DNA of 64,000 bases from Leptolyngbya boryana PCC 6306 (GTDB lineage: Bacteria; Cyanobacteriota; Cyanobacteriia; Leptolyngbyales; Leptolyngbyaceae). A model generated the notes under the pieces. It did not search any database and was not told the origin of the DNA. It saw only the letters and a list, made by a program, of their open reading frames with translations. The first letter of the stretch is position 1, and the number at the start of each line of letters is the position of its first letter. The position numbers were made by a program, and so were the translations under genes. Below, one piece after another: positions 33,975 to 44,692 of the stretch. The DNA lies in NCBI RefSeq assembly GCF_000353285.1, contig NZ_KB731325.1:131861-195860 (forward strand), given 5' to 3'.

Positions 33975-36900
33975 GTGGCACTTTCATTATCCGGATTCAC
34001 AATTACTGATTTACTCCAAGAAGGAACAAAATCGCTGATCTACCGGGGCGTGAGAGATGCGGATGGTTGCTCTGTCGTGATTAAAGGGTTGCGTCCAGAA
34101 GTCTGTACTGCTCGCAATGTTGAACAACTCAAGCATGAATATACAATTGCACAACAGCTTAATTTACCGGGAACTGTGCAGGCGTTGGACTTAGAGTTCG
34201 ATCGAGGATTGCCCTATCTAATTTTGGAAGACTTTGGAGGTCGATCTCTCGATCAACTTTTGGGTCAATTTCGTGAACCTGCTGCCTTTCTCAACATTGC
34301 ACTTCAAATTGTGGATGCACTGGCACAAATTCACCAGCGTCACATTGTTCACAAAGACATCAAACCGCAAAATATCATCGTTAACTTAGACTGCAATCAG
34401 ATTAAAATTGGCGATTTTGGCTTAGCAGCCTTTCTCCCCTACGAAAGTCAGATTGTGAGCCATTCCAATCGGATCGAAGGCAGTCTGCCCTACTTGTCAC
34501 CAGAACAAACCGGACGGATGAATCGCGGCATTGACCAGCGCAGCGATTTGTATGCTTTGGGCGTAACCTTCTACGAAATGCTAACTGGGCAATTGCCGTT
34601 TCAAGGTGCTGATCCCTTGGAGTGGATTCACTGCCATATTGCCAAAACGTCAATTTCTCCGACTGTCGTTAATCCAGCTATTCCTCAAATACTCTCTGAG
34701 ATTATCTTGAAGTTGCTAGCAAAGGTAGCAGAAGAGCGATACCAAAGTGCAATTGGCTTACAGGCAGATCTAGAGCGTTGCTTGCAGTTATGGGAAACAG
34801 CGAGGCAGCTTTCATCATTTACGATCGCCGAACACGATATCTCTGATCGCCTCCAGATTCCCCAAAAACTATATGGACGCGAGCCAGAAATCACCCAACT
34901 GCTAACCGTGTTTGAGCAAGTTGTGACTACAGGAAAGCCAGAACTGATTCTAGTATCTGGTTATTCTGGAGTCGGCAAATCTTCATTGGTGAATGAATTG
35001 CATAAGCCGATCGTACAAACGCAAGGCATCTTTATCTCTGGCAAGTTTGATCAATATAAACGCAATATTCCTTACAGTACGATTGTCCAGGCATTTCAAG
35101 GATTAGTGCGCCAACTTCTGACAGAGCCAGAAGAAAAGTTAGTGATTTGGCGCGATCGTATTCAATCAGCCGTTGGTAAAAATGGCAAGCTGATTACTGA
35201 TGTCATTCCAGAAGTAGAGTTAATTATCGGAGAGCAGCCTCCTATTCCAGTGTTAGGCGCAGCAGAAACGCAGAACCGTTTTAACCTAGTCTTTCAAAAC
35301 TTTATCGGAGCCTTCGCGCAATCTGATCATCCGCTAGCCATCTTTCTGGATGATATGCAATGGGCAGACAGCGCTACCCTCAATCTCATTCAAACGCTCA
35401 TAACAGGTGCGACTCTGCGATTCCTTTGCTTTTTGCTTGCCTATCGAGACAATGAAGTTGATATCTCTCATCCCTTTAGTTTGATGGTAGAGAAACTACG
35501 TCAACAGGAAATTCCATTGACAGAAATTGTATTGGCACCCCTGGATCTGAGTTGTGTTAGCCAACTGATTGCAGAAACGTTACGATGTTCACTAGAACAA
35601 TCGGAACCACTAGCGCAATTGGTATTGCACAAGACAAATGGTAATCCTTTTTTTGTGAATGAATTTCTCAAAACCTTATGTCAGGAAAACCTACTAACCT
35701 TCAATGCGGTTGAAAAAGTTTGGCAATGGGACATTAAACAGATTGAGGCAAAAGGGTTTACCGATAATGTGGTCAATCTCATGATCGAGAAGATGCAGAA
35801 ACTGCGACCAAAGACTCAACAGCTTCTAAAACTTGCCTCTTGTATCGGGAATCGATTTGATTTAGAAATTTTAGCGATCGTTGCCCAGCAAGCTACTCAT
35901 ACCGTCGCAGATGCCATGCGAGAAGCTGTTTTACGGGGTTTAATCCTTGGAGAGGAGCAAACCGAAGCGGCTGAAGAGTATTACTCTTTTGCTCACGATC
36001 GCATTCAGCAGGCAGCTTATGCACTGATTCCCGATGCTGAAAAACAATTAGTTCATCTTCAGATCGGACGATTACTTCTGAAGCACTTGAAATCAGAGCA
36101 ACTGGAAGACCAGCTATTCGATGTTGTGAATCATCTCAATTTGGGTCAAGAACTCATCATTGAGCAGGCTGAAAAACATCAACTGATGCAATTCAACGTT
36201 CTGGCTGGTAAACGAGCAAAGGCCTCTACTGCCTATGTTCCAGCACTGAGATTTTTTGACACTGCTAGCCGTTTATTGCCGTCCGATGCTTGGAAGTCCG
36301 ACTATGATCAAGTGTTCAATCTCTTTACTGAACTTGCAGAATGTGAGTATTTAACCGGAAATTTAGAGCGAGCAGAATCCTTGTTCCAGTTGCTTCTCGA
36401 CAAAGCTCAAACCGCTTTAGATCAGACAACGATTTATATGCTGCAAATTAGGCTTTACCAAGTTGCAGGGCGGTTTGATGAAGCTTTTAATCTTGGATTG
36501 GCTGCTCTTCGACTGTTTGGAGTGGTGTTTCCCGAAACGGATGAGCAGGTAGAGGCAGCCGTGAGTTGGGAAAGACAGCAAGCGGTTGAAAACCTTGGCG
36601 ATCGTCAAATTGCCGATCTGATTCATGCTCCCATTCTTGAAGATCCGACCCTAAAAACGATCATCAGTCTTCTCACCTCAATGGGTCCTCCTGCATACCT
36701 CAGCAAGCCCAATCTCTTTCCCCTAGTTGTTCTCAAAGCCCTTAACTACTCATTAAAGTTTGGCAATACAGAAGAATCTTGTTTTGCTTACAGTATGTAT
36801 TCGATGCTGTTAGTGTCGATGTTTCGCGATATTCCATCGGGTTATGCTTTTTCCGAAATGACAATCCGGTTGAATCAGAAGTTAAATGATCCAAAGTACA

Positions 36901-39900
36901 AAGGCACGGTTCTTCACATTCATGGCAGCCACATCAATGTTTGGTGCCACCCCATGACAACAGATTTGCCATTTTTAGAACAAGGATTCCTTGGCTGTGT
37001 GGAAGCAGGTGATATCACAATGGCAAATTACAATGGCTTCCAAGGTTCCTGGCAGATGCTCGAAGCCATTACGCCACTAGCAGATGCCGATCGCGCCATT
37101 CAAAAATATCTTGCCTTTGCCCAACAGTCGAAGCATGAAGCAGCTTACCAAACCATCCGCTTGCAGCAGCAATTTATCCTCAATTTGCAGGGACAAACGC
37201 GCCATTGTCAGACACTCAATGATGATGAATTCAATGAAGCGAAAGCGTTGGCGATTCTGCAACAAACAGAATTTGCGAGTGGTATTGTTTTCTATCACGT
37301 CATCAAGCTGATTGTCCTTTTTACTTATGAGCAATATCCAGAAGCACTCCAATCCGCTCAAAAAGCATTCGGGATTTTAGGAGCGGTACGGTCTCTACCT
37401 ATTGAAGCCAATTATCTATTGCATCATGCGCTGGTTTTAGCTGCACTTTACCCTCATGAATCTAGGGAAATCCAAGCTAAGTTTTTGGAAACCTTGCACC
37501 AGCATCAGCAGCAACTTCGATATTGGGCAGACCACTGTTCTGCTAACTTTTTACACAAAGCAGTGTTAGTTGCGGCTGAAATTGCTCGGATTGAAGGACG
37601 TGATTTAGAAGCAATGCGTCTGTATGAGCAATCGATTAAATCTGCCTATGAGTATGAGTTCGTGCAATATGAAGCATTGGCATATGAACTAGCAGCAAAG
37701 TTTTACCTGAATCGAGAATTTGAAGCAATTGCCAAAACCTATTTACAAGAAGCGAGAAACGCTTATCTGCGCTGGGGAGCCTTGGGTAAAGTGCAGCATC
37801 TTGAAATCCACTATCCAGCTTTGCTTCCCCAACTCCAACCTGTTTCTCCCAAAAATCCTGCTGCTTCCTCTAGCACAACGTTTGTAAGCAGCAAGGAACA
37901 GCTTGACATCCTATCAGTAATAAAGGCATCACAAACGATTTCCAGCGAAATTGTACTGGCTGACCTGTTGAAAACCTTGATGCAAATCGCGATTGAACAA
38001 GCAGGAGCCGAGGTTGGGTATATCCTGCTGTCTCGACACGATCGATTAGTGATTGAAGTTGAAGCTAAAGCAAATCAAACCCAGGAGCAACTTAAAATTC
38101 AGCAATTGATTGCAGATGCTGAAACCTCCCTGTCGGTTCCTCAATCAATTCTCAACTATGTGCAACGAACCCAAGAAGTCGTCATCTTAGACAATGCTGT
38201 AGCCTCTGATTTATTTTCGGAAGATCGATATATTATTCAGAATCAACCTAAATCGATCCTCTGCTTGCCTATTGTTCACAAGACCAAACTGATTGCGATT
38301 CTATATTTGGAAAATAATTTAGCAACTGGAGCCTTTACACAGACCCAACTTTCCGCTTTGGAGATTCTGTCTGCCCAAATTGCAATTTCCTTAGAGAATG
38401 CTCAACTGTACAAAGACATTGCTGAAAGCCAAGAACAACTGAATCTAGCATTGCAGTCAGGACAAATCGGGGTTTGGAGTTGGGACATTGTCAACGACCA
38501 GGTAGAATGGGATGACCAGATGTATCAAGCGTTTGGAGTCAGCCCTCAAACATTTGACCATACGTTAGAATCTGTGATCAATTGTATTCACCCTGACGAT
38601 CGCGACAATTTTACTCAAGCTCTAAGTCAAACTCTCGGTGAGGGCGTAGAACATAATCTAGAATATCGGGTTGTTTTTCCAGATGGCACAATTCACGATA
38701 TTGCAGCGAGAGGTCGTCCCTTTTTCAACAAAATGGGTGAGCCGATTCTTTTGAGAGGAATTGTTCTCGATATTACTGATCGCAAACGATTAGAAGAACA
38801 ACGGTTACAGCTATTGCGAGAACAAACGGCACGGGCTGAGGCAGAATCTGCAAATCGAATTAAAGATGAGTTTTTAGCGGTGCTGTCCCATGAATTGCGA
38901 TCGCCGCTCAACCCTATTCTAGGCTGGGCAAAGTTGTTACGAACTCAAAAACTGAGTGAATCAAAAACTGCCCAGGCTTTGGAGACGATCGAGCGCAATG
39001 CTAAACTGCAATCGGAACTAATCGAAGACCTGCTAGATGTCTCGCGAATTCTACAAGGAAAACTTAGCCTCAATACAGTGCCGGTGAATCTATCCACTAT
39101 GATTCAAGCCGCGATTGAGACCGTGCAATTAGCAGCAGAGGCTAAATCTATTGCCATTGAGGTGACTCTCGAACCTCAGATTAGTCAGGTACTGGGTGAC
39201 TCCAATCGCTTACAGCAGGTGGTATGGAACCTCCTTTCCAATGCTGTGAAATTTACGCCCGCTGGTGGAAAGGTTGAAGTCCGACTAGAAAGCAATGAGG
39301 GTGATCACACAGAAGATTCGTCCTCTTTCACTCGTTACGCTCAAATCACGGTGACGGATACTGGCAGGGGCATCCATCCAGACTTCCTACCCCATGTGTT
39401 TGAATGCTTTCGTCAGGCAGATAGTGCAACAACTCGAAAATTTAGCGGATTAGGATTGGGACTGGCGATCGTCCGTCATCTTGTGGAACTGCATGGGGGC
39501 ATAGTCCAAGCAGACAGCCCGGGAGAAGGGCTAGGTGCAACCTTTACAGTGAGGCTTCCACTGATGGCTACTCCATTGATACCGAAGGGGGAGACTCAAC
39601 CTTCGATCGCTGCTAACCTGAATGGGCTTCAGATTCTGGTAGTAGATGATGACACAGACACGCGGGAGTTTGTTGCCTTTGTTTTAGAGCAAGCAGGTGC
39701 AAGCATTCTAACTGCTGCCTCAGCATCTGAAGCTTTCACAACACTCATGCAATCCCAGCCACATCTCTTACTCAGTGATATAGGAATGCCGGACATCGAT
39801 GGCTATATGCTGATTCGTCAGATTCGCGCCTTGCCACCAGAGCAGGGCAGTACTATCCCAGCGATCGCGCTTACGGCTTTTGCTGGAGAAATGAATCAAC

Positions 39901-39995
39901 AACAAGCGCTAGCAGCTGGATTTCAAAAGCATCTCTCGAAACCGATTGAACCGGATCGCCTGATCTCCACGATCGCGAGCCTAGTCGTTCGTTAA
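33975..39995 (+). CDS. Trifunctional Ser/Thr kinase - ATPase - GAF/PAS hybrid histidine kinase
   Basis: 2006 residues. Domain order: Ser/Thr kinase (~5-265; HKDIKPQNI catalytic loop, DFG in KIGDFGLA), AAA-type ATPase (Walker A SGYSGVGKSS at ~331), a long helical-repeat middle (~600-1290), GAF (~1310-1475), PAS (~1485-1600), HisKA (His1639 in VLSHELRSPL), HATPase and receiver (Asp1935 in LLSDIGMPDIDG). Such proteins are typical of cyanobacteria; their signals are mostly unknown. Residues for both kinases look intact. Lies 66 bases after the multi-PAS kinase and 37 before the next; probably one operon. Confidence 0.92.
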   Translation: MALSLSGFTITDLLQEGTKSLIYRGVRDADGCSVVIKGLRPEVCTARNVEQLKHEYTIAQQLNLPGTVQALDLEFDRGLPYLILEDFGGRSLDQLLGQFREPAAFLNIALQIVDALAQIHQRHIVHKDIKPQNIIVNLDCNQIKIGDFGLAAFLPYESQIVSHSNRIEGSLPYLSPEQTGRMNRGIDQRSDLYALGVTFYEMLTGQLPFQGADPLEWIHCHIAKTSISPTVVNPAIPQILSEIILKLLAKVAEERYQSAIGLQADLERCLQLWETARQLSSFTIAEHDISDRLQIPQKLYGREPEITQLLTVFEQVVTTGKPELILVSGYSGVGKSSLVNELHKPIVQTQGIFISGKFDQYKRNIPYSTIVQAFQGLVRQLLTEPEEKLVIWRDRIQSAVGKNGKLITDVIPEVELIIGEQPPIPVLGAAETQNRFNLVFQNFIGAFAQSDHPLAIFLDDMQWADSATLNLIQTLITGATLRFLCFLLAYRDNEVDISHPFSLMVEKLRQQEIPLTEIVLAPLDLSCVSQLIAETLRCSLEQSEPLAQLVLHKTNGNPFFVNEFLKTLCQENLLTFNAVEKVWQWDIKQIEAKGFTDNVVNLMIEKMQKLRPKTQQLLKLASCIGNRFDLEILAIVAQQATHTVADAMREAVLRGLILGEEQTEAAEEYYSFAHDRIQQAAYALIPDAEKQLVHLQIGRLLLKHLKSEQLEDQLFDVVNHLNLGQELIIEQAEKHQLMQFNVLAGKRAKASTAYVPALRFFDTASRLLPSDAWKSDYDQVFNLFTELAECEYLTGNLERAESLFQLLLDKAQTALDQTTIYMLQIRLYQVAGRFDEAFNLGLAALRLFGVVFPETDEQVEAAVSWERQQAVENLGDRQIADLIHAPILEDPTLKTIISLLTSMGPPAYLSKPNLFPLVVLKALNYSLKFGNTEESCFAYSMYSMLLVSMFRDIPSGYAFSEMTIRLNQKLNDPKYKGTVLHIHGSHINVWCHPMTTDLPFLEQGFLGCVEAGDITMANYNGFQGSWQMLEAITPLADADRAIQKYLAFAQQSKHEAAYQTIRLQQQFILNLQGQTRHCQTLNDDEFNEAKALAILQQTEFASGIVFYHVIKLIVLFTYEQYPEALQSAQKAFGILGAVRSLPIEANYLLHHALVLAALYPHESREIQAKFLETLHQHQQQLRYWADHCSANFLHKAVLVAAEIARIEGRDLEAMRLYEQSIKSAYEYEFVQYEALAYELAAKFYLNREFEAIAKTYLQEARNAYLRWGALGKVQHLEIHYPALLPQLQPVSPKNPAASSSTTFVSSKEQLDILSVIKASQTISSEIVLADLLKTLMQIAIEQAGAEVGYILLSRHDRLVIEVEAKANQTQEQLKIQQLIADAETSLSVPQSILNYVQRTQEVVILDNAVASDLFSEDRYIIQNQPKSILCLPIVHKTKLIAILYLENNLATGAFTQTQLSALEILSAQIAISLENAQLYKDIAESQEQLNLALQSGQIGVWSWDIVNDQVEWDDQMYQAFGVSPQTFDHTLESVINCIHPDDRDNFTQALSQTLGEGVEHNLEYRVVFPDGTIHDIAARGRPFFNKMGEPILLRGIVLDITDRKRLEEQRLQLLREQTARAEAESANRIKDEFLAVLSHELRSPLNPILGWAKLLRTQKLSESKTAQALETIERNAKLQSELIEDLLDVSRILQGKLSLNTVPVNLSTMIQAAIETVQLAAEAKSIAIEVTLEPQISQVLGDSNRLQQVVWNLLSNAVKFTPAGGKVEVRLESNEGDHTEDSSSFTRYAQITVTDTGRGIHPDFLPHVFECFRQADSATTRKFSGLGLGLAIVRHLVELHGGIVQADSPGEGLGATFTVRLPLMATPLIPKGETQPSIAANLNGLQILVVDDDTDTREFVAFVLEQAGASILTAASASEAFTTLMQSQPHLLLSDIGMPDIDGYMLIRQIRALPPEQGSTIPAIALTAFAGEMNQQQALAAGFQKHLSKPIEPDRLISTIASLVVR

Positions 39996-40032
39996 ATGAT
40001 TGCTTAGATTGAATTGATAGAAGTATACTCCT

Positions 40033-43000
40033 ATGGAACTTAACTCGGCTAACCTCAAAGGCGATCTCTCCCAGCCTCCAGAACTAAGCGACCGCAAGGA
40101 AGAAGCGACCTTGCGAAAAAAACAAATTGAAGAAGCTCTGTGGGAAAGGGAAGCGCAATTAACGAGCATTTTTCAGACAATTCCCAATGGAATTGTTATT
40201 CTTGACCAGACAGGACAGATTGTTAGCGCCAATCCTGCCGCAGAACAGATTTTAAGGCTCACTCGTAGTAACCTGACTGAACGGGTGTACAATGACCCCG
40301 CTTGGTCTATTACAACGGTAGATGGACAACTCTTTCCCGAAGAAGATTTGCCGTTTGTGCAGGTGATGCGAACCGGAAAGCCAATTTATCAAGTCGAGCA
40401 TGCGATTGCTCATTCCGATGGCACCATCATTATCTTGTCGATCAACGCTTCTCCATTGTTCAATGCCGAAGGAAGGATCACCAATGTGATTGCTGCGATC
40501 ACCGACATTACAGAGCGTAAGCAAGCAGATGCAATTCTACGAGAATCAGAAGAACGCTATCGTTCGGTGATTGAAACAGCAGCCGAAGGTATTGTGTTTC
40601 AGCATAGGGATAGTCGGATCACGACCTGTAATGCCAGCGCTGAGAGAATCTTAGGTCTAACCGCCGATCAGATGATGGGGCGTTCTTCCCTTGATCCGCG
40701 CTGGTGTGCGATCTACGAGGATGGTTCTCCGTTCCCCGGCAAACTACATCCAGCCATGATCACGCTGCAAACGGGAGAGCCTCAGTCGAACGTCATCATG
40801 GGGATTTGCAAGCCCGATGATACCTTGACCTGGATCTCAATCAATGCACGACCCCTATTTCAAGCCAACGACACAGAGCCCTATGCCGTAGTGTGTTCCT
40901 TTTTTGATATCACCGATCGCAAAGCAGCCGAAGCAGAGCGTTTCATTTCGGAAATTGCTCTACAACAAATGCCTGATGCCATTCTATTAAGTGACTTAGA
41001 AGGCAGGATTCAACGCTGGCTCGGTAATGCTGAGCAGATTTTTGGCTACAGCGCAACAGAAGCAATGGGTCAGCCGATCAATTTTATTTATCACCCTGAT
41101 GTTCGAGCAGCGATGACCACTGAAATAATGCAGTCTGTTCAAGAGACGGATGAATTTAGTCGTGAAATTTTATGTATGCGAAAAGATGGCTCAGAAGTGC
41201 CGATCGAAACCACCATCAAAACCGTGTGTGACAAAGCCGGGAAGCCGCTGTTTCTGATTGGAATTAATAAGGACATTACAGAACGCAAGCGGGCAGAAAT
41301 CGAACGAATTCAACTGTTGCGGCAACAAATTCAAGAACAAACTGCCCGTTTAGAAGTAGAGGCAGGTTTACGACGATCGACCTTCCTTGTAGAAGCGGGT
41401 ACCTTACTCGCATCATCCCTGGATTACGAACAAACACTCCAGAGTGTTGCTAGTTTAGCGGTTCCCTACTTCGCAGATTGGTGCGGGGTTGATTTACTAA
41501 ATCATGACGGGTCTATTAGCCGTGTTGCCGTTGCCCATGCAGATCCGAACAAGGTGAAGTTTGCGTGGGAGGTCGCACAACGCTTTCCCAGACACTTAGA
41601 GGATGGCTATGGGATCTCTCAAGTGATGAAAACGGGGCACAGTGAAATTGCGATCAAGATTACGGATGAGCAACTCACAGCCACTGTCCCAATTCCGGAG
41701 TATTTGGAAATCATCCAAGAGTTGGGCTTGAAGTCCTGCATCATCACTCCATTGCAAGCACGTGGACGAGTGGTAGGCACGCTTTCCCTTGTGTTTGCTG
41801 AATCAAATCGCCAGTACAGTATGGCAGATCTAGATCTGGCTGAAGATTTAGCGCGTCGTGCCGCGATCGCCATTGATAATGCTCGTCTTTATCACAGGAC
41901 TCAACAGGCAAAGCAAGACGCACTTTCAGCTGCCAATCGTATTACCCGTCTGCAAAGAGTGACAGCCGCACTTTCAGAATCCCTCACACCTGAACAAGTG
42001 ATAGAGGTTGTCGTCGAACAGAGTGTAGCAGTTCTAAAGGCAGCGGCAGTACTGGTGGTTTTAGTCAGTAAAGATAGAACAGAACTTGAGATTGTAAAAT
42101 CGATCGGCTATGAAGCAGACTTAGTACAAAGTTGGTGCAAGTTTCCGATCAACACAGATGTTCCCCTAGCAGAAGCTGTCAGAACCGGACAGCCCGTTTG
42201 GGTGGAAACGCTGTTAGAGCGAATTGCTCGCTATCCCCATCTCGCTGAGATTTACAGTCGGTATGATTTTCAATCCTGGATTGCACTTCCCTTAGTGGTT
42301 GAAGGCAAGTCAATTGGTGGAATGTTACTGAGCTTTAAGGAGTTCAAGAACCTGAGCCAGGAAGATCGTGAGTTTATTCTCGCCCTTAGTCGTCAATGTG
42401 CTCAAGCCATTTCCCGTGCTCAGTTATATGAGGCAGAACGCAGTTCAAGAGCCGAAGCAGAACAGGCAAACCGAGTGAAAGATGAATTTTTAGCTGTGCT
42501 CTCTCATGAACTCCGATCGCCCCTCAACCCAATTTTGGGCTGGACAAAAATTCTACGAGCTGGACAGTTAAAGCCTGATAAGGTCGATCAAGCATTAGCA
42601 ACCATTGAGCGGAACGCCAAGCTTCAGGCACAGCTTATTGAAGACTTACTCGATATCTCCCGGATGTTGCGGGGAAAACTCAGTCTCAATATTGTGCCAG
42701 TTGACTTAATTACTGTCATTCACAGTGCGATCGAAACCGTGCAACTCGCAGCTTCTGCCAAATCGATTCAGATTCAAACCAGGTTACAACAGCACTCAAA
42801 ATCTGTATTGGGAGATGCCAATCGATTGCAACAAGTGCTGTGGAATCTCCTCTCCAATGCAATCAAGTTCACACCGAACGAAGGACAAGTCATCATTGGG
42901 ATGGAAGAGTCGGAACAGCACATTCACATTCAGGTGATTGACACAGGCAAAGGCATCCATCCAGGGTTCCTCCCCCATGTGTTTGAATACTTCCGCCAAG

Positions 43001-43605
43001 CGGATAGCAGCACAACTCGTCAGTTTGGGGGATTGGGATTAGGACTGGCGATCGCACGTCAAATTGTGGAACTGCATGGCGGAACGATTCAGGCAGAAAG
43101 TTTAGGGGAAGGATTGGGAGCAACGTTCACGGTTCGCTTACCGATTACCACGGTTGTAGCAGAAAGTCCTACAGCCGGAGAATCATCAATCCAAATCGAG
43201 GATTTAACCGGGCTGCATATTCTCGTTGTGGACGATGAAGCGGATATGCGCGATTTAGCAGAATTCATCCTTGTGCAGCATGGTGCCCAGGTGACAGTTG
43301 CCAGTTCTGCAGCAGACGCATTGTTAACGCTGGCTCACTCTGTTCCTGATGTTTTACTCTCGGATATTGGGATGCCAGAAATGGATGGCTATGTACTGAT
43401 ACGACAGATTCGAGAACGATCTCCGGAAGCAGGGGGAAGAATGCCAGCAATTGCTCTGACTGCCTATGCTGGAGAAATTGATCAGCACCGAGCTTTAGCT
43501 GTTGGGTTTCAGCGGCATATTCCGAAACCTGTAGATCCAGAAACGTTAATCCGGGCAATTACTGAACTCTTAAAGAATCGGTTAGGCGAAGTAGAGCAGC
43601 AATGA
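40033..43605 (+). CDS. PAS/GAF hybrid histidine kinase
   Basis: 1190 residues. Three or four PAS domains (~30-430), two GAF domains (~450-610 and ~640-790), HisKA (His825 in VLSHELRSPL), HATPase (GLGLGLAIARQIVELHGG) and receiver with Asp1111 in LLSDIGMPEMDG. Cytoplasmic. It is the fourth kinase in a same-strand row and shares the kinase core with the other three. Its last ~7 residues (GEVEQQ) lie in sequence also used by the adjoining IS4 remnant, so the natural C-terminus may have been replaced by the insertion. Confidence 0.9.
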   Translation: MELNSANLKGDLSQPPELSDRKEEATLRKKQIEEALWEREAQLTSIFQTIPNGIVILDQTGQIVSANPAAEQILRLTRSNLTERVYNDPAWSITTVDGQLFPEEDLPFVQVMRTGKPIYQVEHAIAHSDGTIIILSINASPLFNAEGRITNVIAAITDITERKQADAILRESEERYRSVIETAAEGIVFQHRDSRITTCNASAERILGLTADQMMGRSSLDPRWCAIYEDGSPFPGKLHPAMITLQTGEPQSNVIMGICKPDDTLTWISINARPLFQANDTEPYAVVCSFFDITDRKAAEAERFISEIALQQMPDAILLSDLEGRIQRWLGNAEQIFGYSATEAMGQPINFIYHPDVRAAMTTEIMQSVQETDEFSREILCMRKDGSEVPIETTIKTVCDKAGKPLFLIGINKDITERKRAEIERIQLLRQQIQEQTARLEVEAGLRRSTFLVEAGTLLASSLDYEQTLQSVASLAVPYFADWCGVDLLNHDGSISRVAVAHADPNKVKFAWEVAQRFPRHLEDGYGISQVMKTGHSEIAIKITDEQLTATVPIPEYLEIIQELGLKSCIITPLQARGRVVGTLSLVFAESNRQYSMADLDLAEDLARRAAIAIDNARLYHRTQQAKQDALSAANRITRLQRVTAALSESLTPEQVIEVVVEQSVAVLKAAAVLVVLVSKDRTELEIVKSIGYEADLVQSWCKFPINTDVPLAEAVRTGQPVWVETLLERIARYPHLAEIYSRYDFQSWIALPLVVEGKSIGGMLLSFKEFKNLSQEDREFILALSRQCAQAISRAQLYEAERSSRAEAEQANRVKDEFLAVLSHELRSPLNPILGWTKILRAGQLKPDKVDQALATIERNAKLQAQLIEDLLDISRMLRGKLSLNIVPVDLITVIHSAIETVQLAASAKSIQIQTRLQQHSKSVLGDANRLQQVLWNLLSNAIKFTPNEGQVIIGMEESEQHIHIQVIDTGKGIHPGFLPHVFEYFRQADSSTTRQFGGLGLGLAIARQIVELHGGTIQAESLGEGLGATFTVRLPITTVVAESPTAGESSIQIEDLTGLHILVVDDEADMRDLAEFILVQHGAQVTVASSAADALLTLAHSVPDVLLSDIGMPEMDGYVLIRQIRERSPEAGGRMPAIALTAYAGEIDQHRALAVGFQRHIPKPVDPETLIRAITELLKNRLGEVEQQ

Positions 43606-44496
43606 GATCAGAAGGTTCAACACGAGCAAGGCAGTGAAGCGGTGAGGGTCTGTATGGCAATCTTCGAGGTGATAACCGCCGGATTTGAAGTCTCTAAATC
43701 CCGGTTCAATGCAAAACCTGGAGTCGTAGTGAAACAGCGCTTGGTTGACATCGGTAAGATTGGTGAGCAAGTACCACACTTCTGGAGTCGTCGATTGAGC
43801 GTAAGCGCGTTTCTGATAAATCACGAGATTATGCCTGCCAAACCCGTGTTTTTGAGTGACTTGAATGTGCAAATATTGTTCGCGGATACCAGGGGGTTGC
43901 GGCAGGTCGTTAAGGCGCGAAAAGGCTTCATCTGCATGGGGTTGAACGATTGTGCTTTTCGGCAAGCGAAACACAAACATCACATTTTTCTGAACGCACC
44001 AAGCAGCGAGTTCGATACTGTGAAACTCACGGTCGCCCAGCAAGACAAAGCGACGTGTTTTTAGTAGTCGAAACACAGGACGCAACACCTTCTGTTGATC
44101 TCTCAGTGAACTCCGCCCTTGTTTATCGAGCCACGTCCAGTACAGCGGAATTGCTCGGTTTTGGTACACGAAACTGACCATCATCAGGTTATGTCAGTTC
44201 CACTGCGTTCGGTCAAGCACGATTTGTAAGATTTGCCCACGCGGAATGTGTTGTTTGATCTACTGTTTGGCGATGAGAAACCATGACGCTTCAGGTGTCA
44301 TCTGCGGCAGGCTTAAAAAGCGTTGTAGATTCCGTCGTCTACTCTCAAACAGAATCGGTTGTGGAAATAGCGTGGCTAACCGTTCGATGGTAATTCGGCG
44401 CTCTTGCTGTAATAGGTTGAATAGGATTTCCAACGTGATGAATTGAGCATCCGAGAGTTGTGATCTCAAACAAGATTGGTAGAATGAAGGCAACAT
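43582..44496 (-). pseudogene. IS4-family transposase, two nonsense codons
   Basis: The frame MLPSFYQSCLRSQLSD...FLIAKQ, then TAG (44260-44262), continues in the same frame through IPRGQILQIVLDRTQW (first Asp) to TGA (44194-44196), then MMVSFVYQNRAIPLYWTWLD, LLGDREFHSIELAAW (second Asp) and HYDSRFCIEPGFRDFKSGGY. Two stop codons and no frameshift: a dead copy. It ends overlapping the kinase gene's stop. The ends of the element were not located. Confidence 0.8.
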
Positions 44497-44692
44497 TTTT
44501 GATATCAGAGGAGTGAATCAATTGGTGTCACTCCTTTTTTTCTGAGCCTATCTGTTAGGTGACAATACAACTGGCGAACGAACGTCAGGGTATTGGCGAG
44601 CTAAACCTTTCTCCGGACGATTGCGTACTGCTTGACTCGACGAGTCAAGTGCCGAGCAAGAAAAAGACACTCTGAGAGAGTTCCATCGATAC

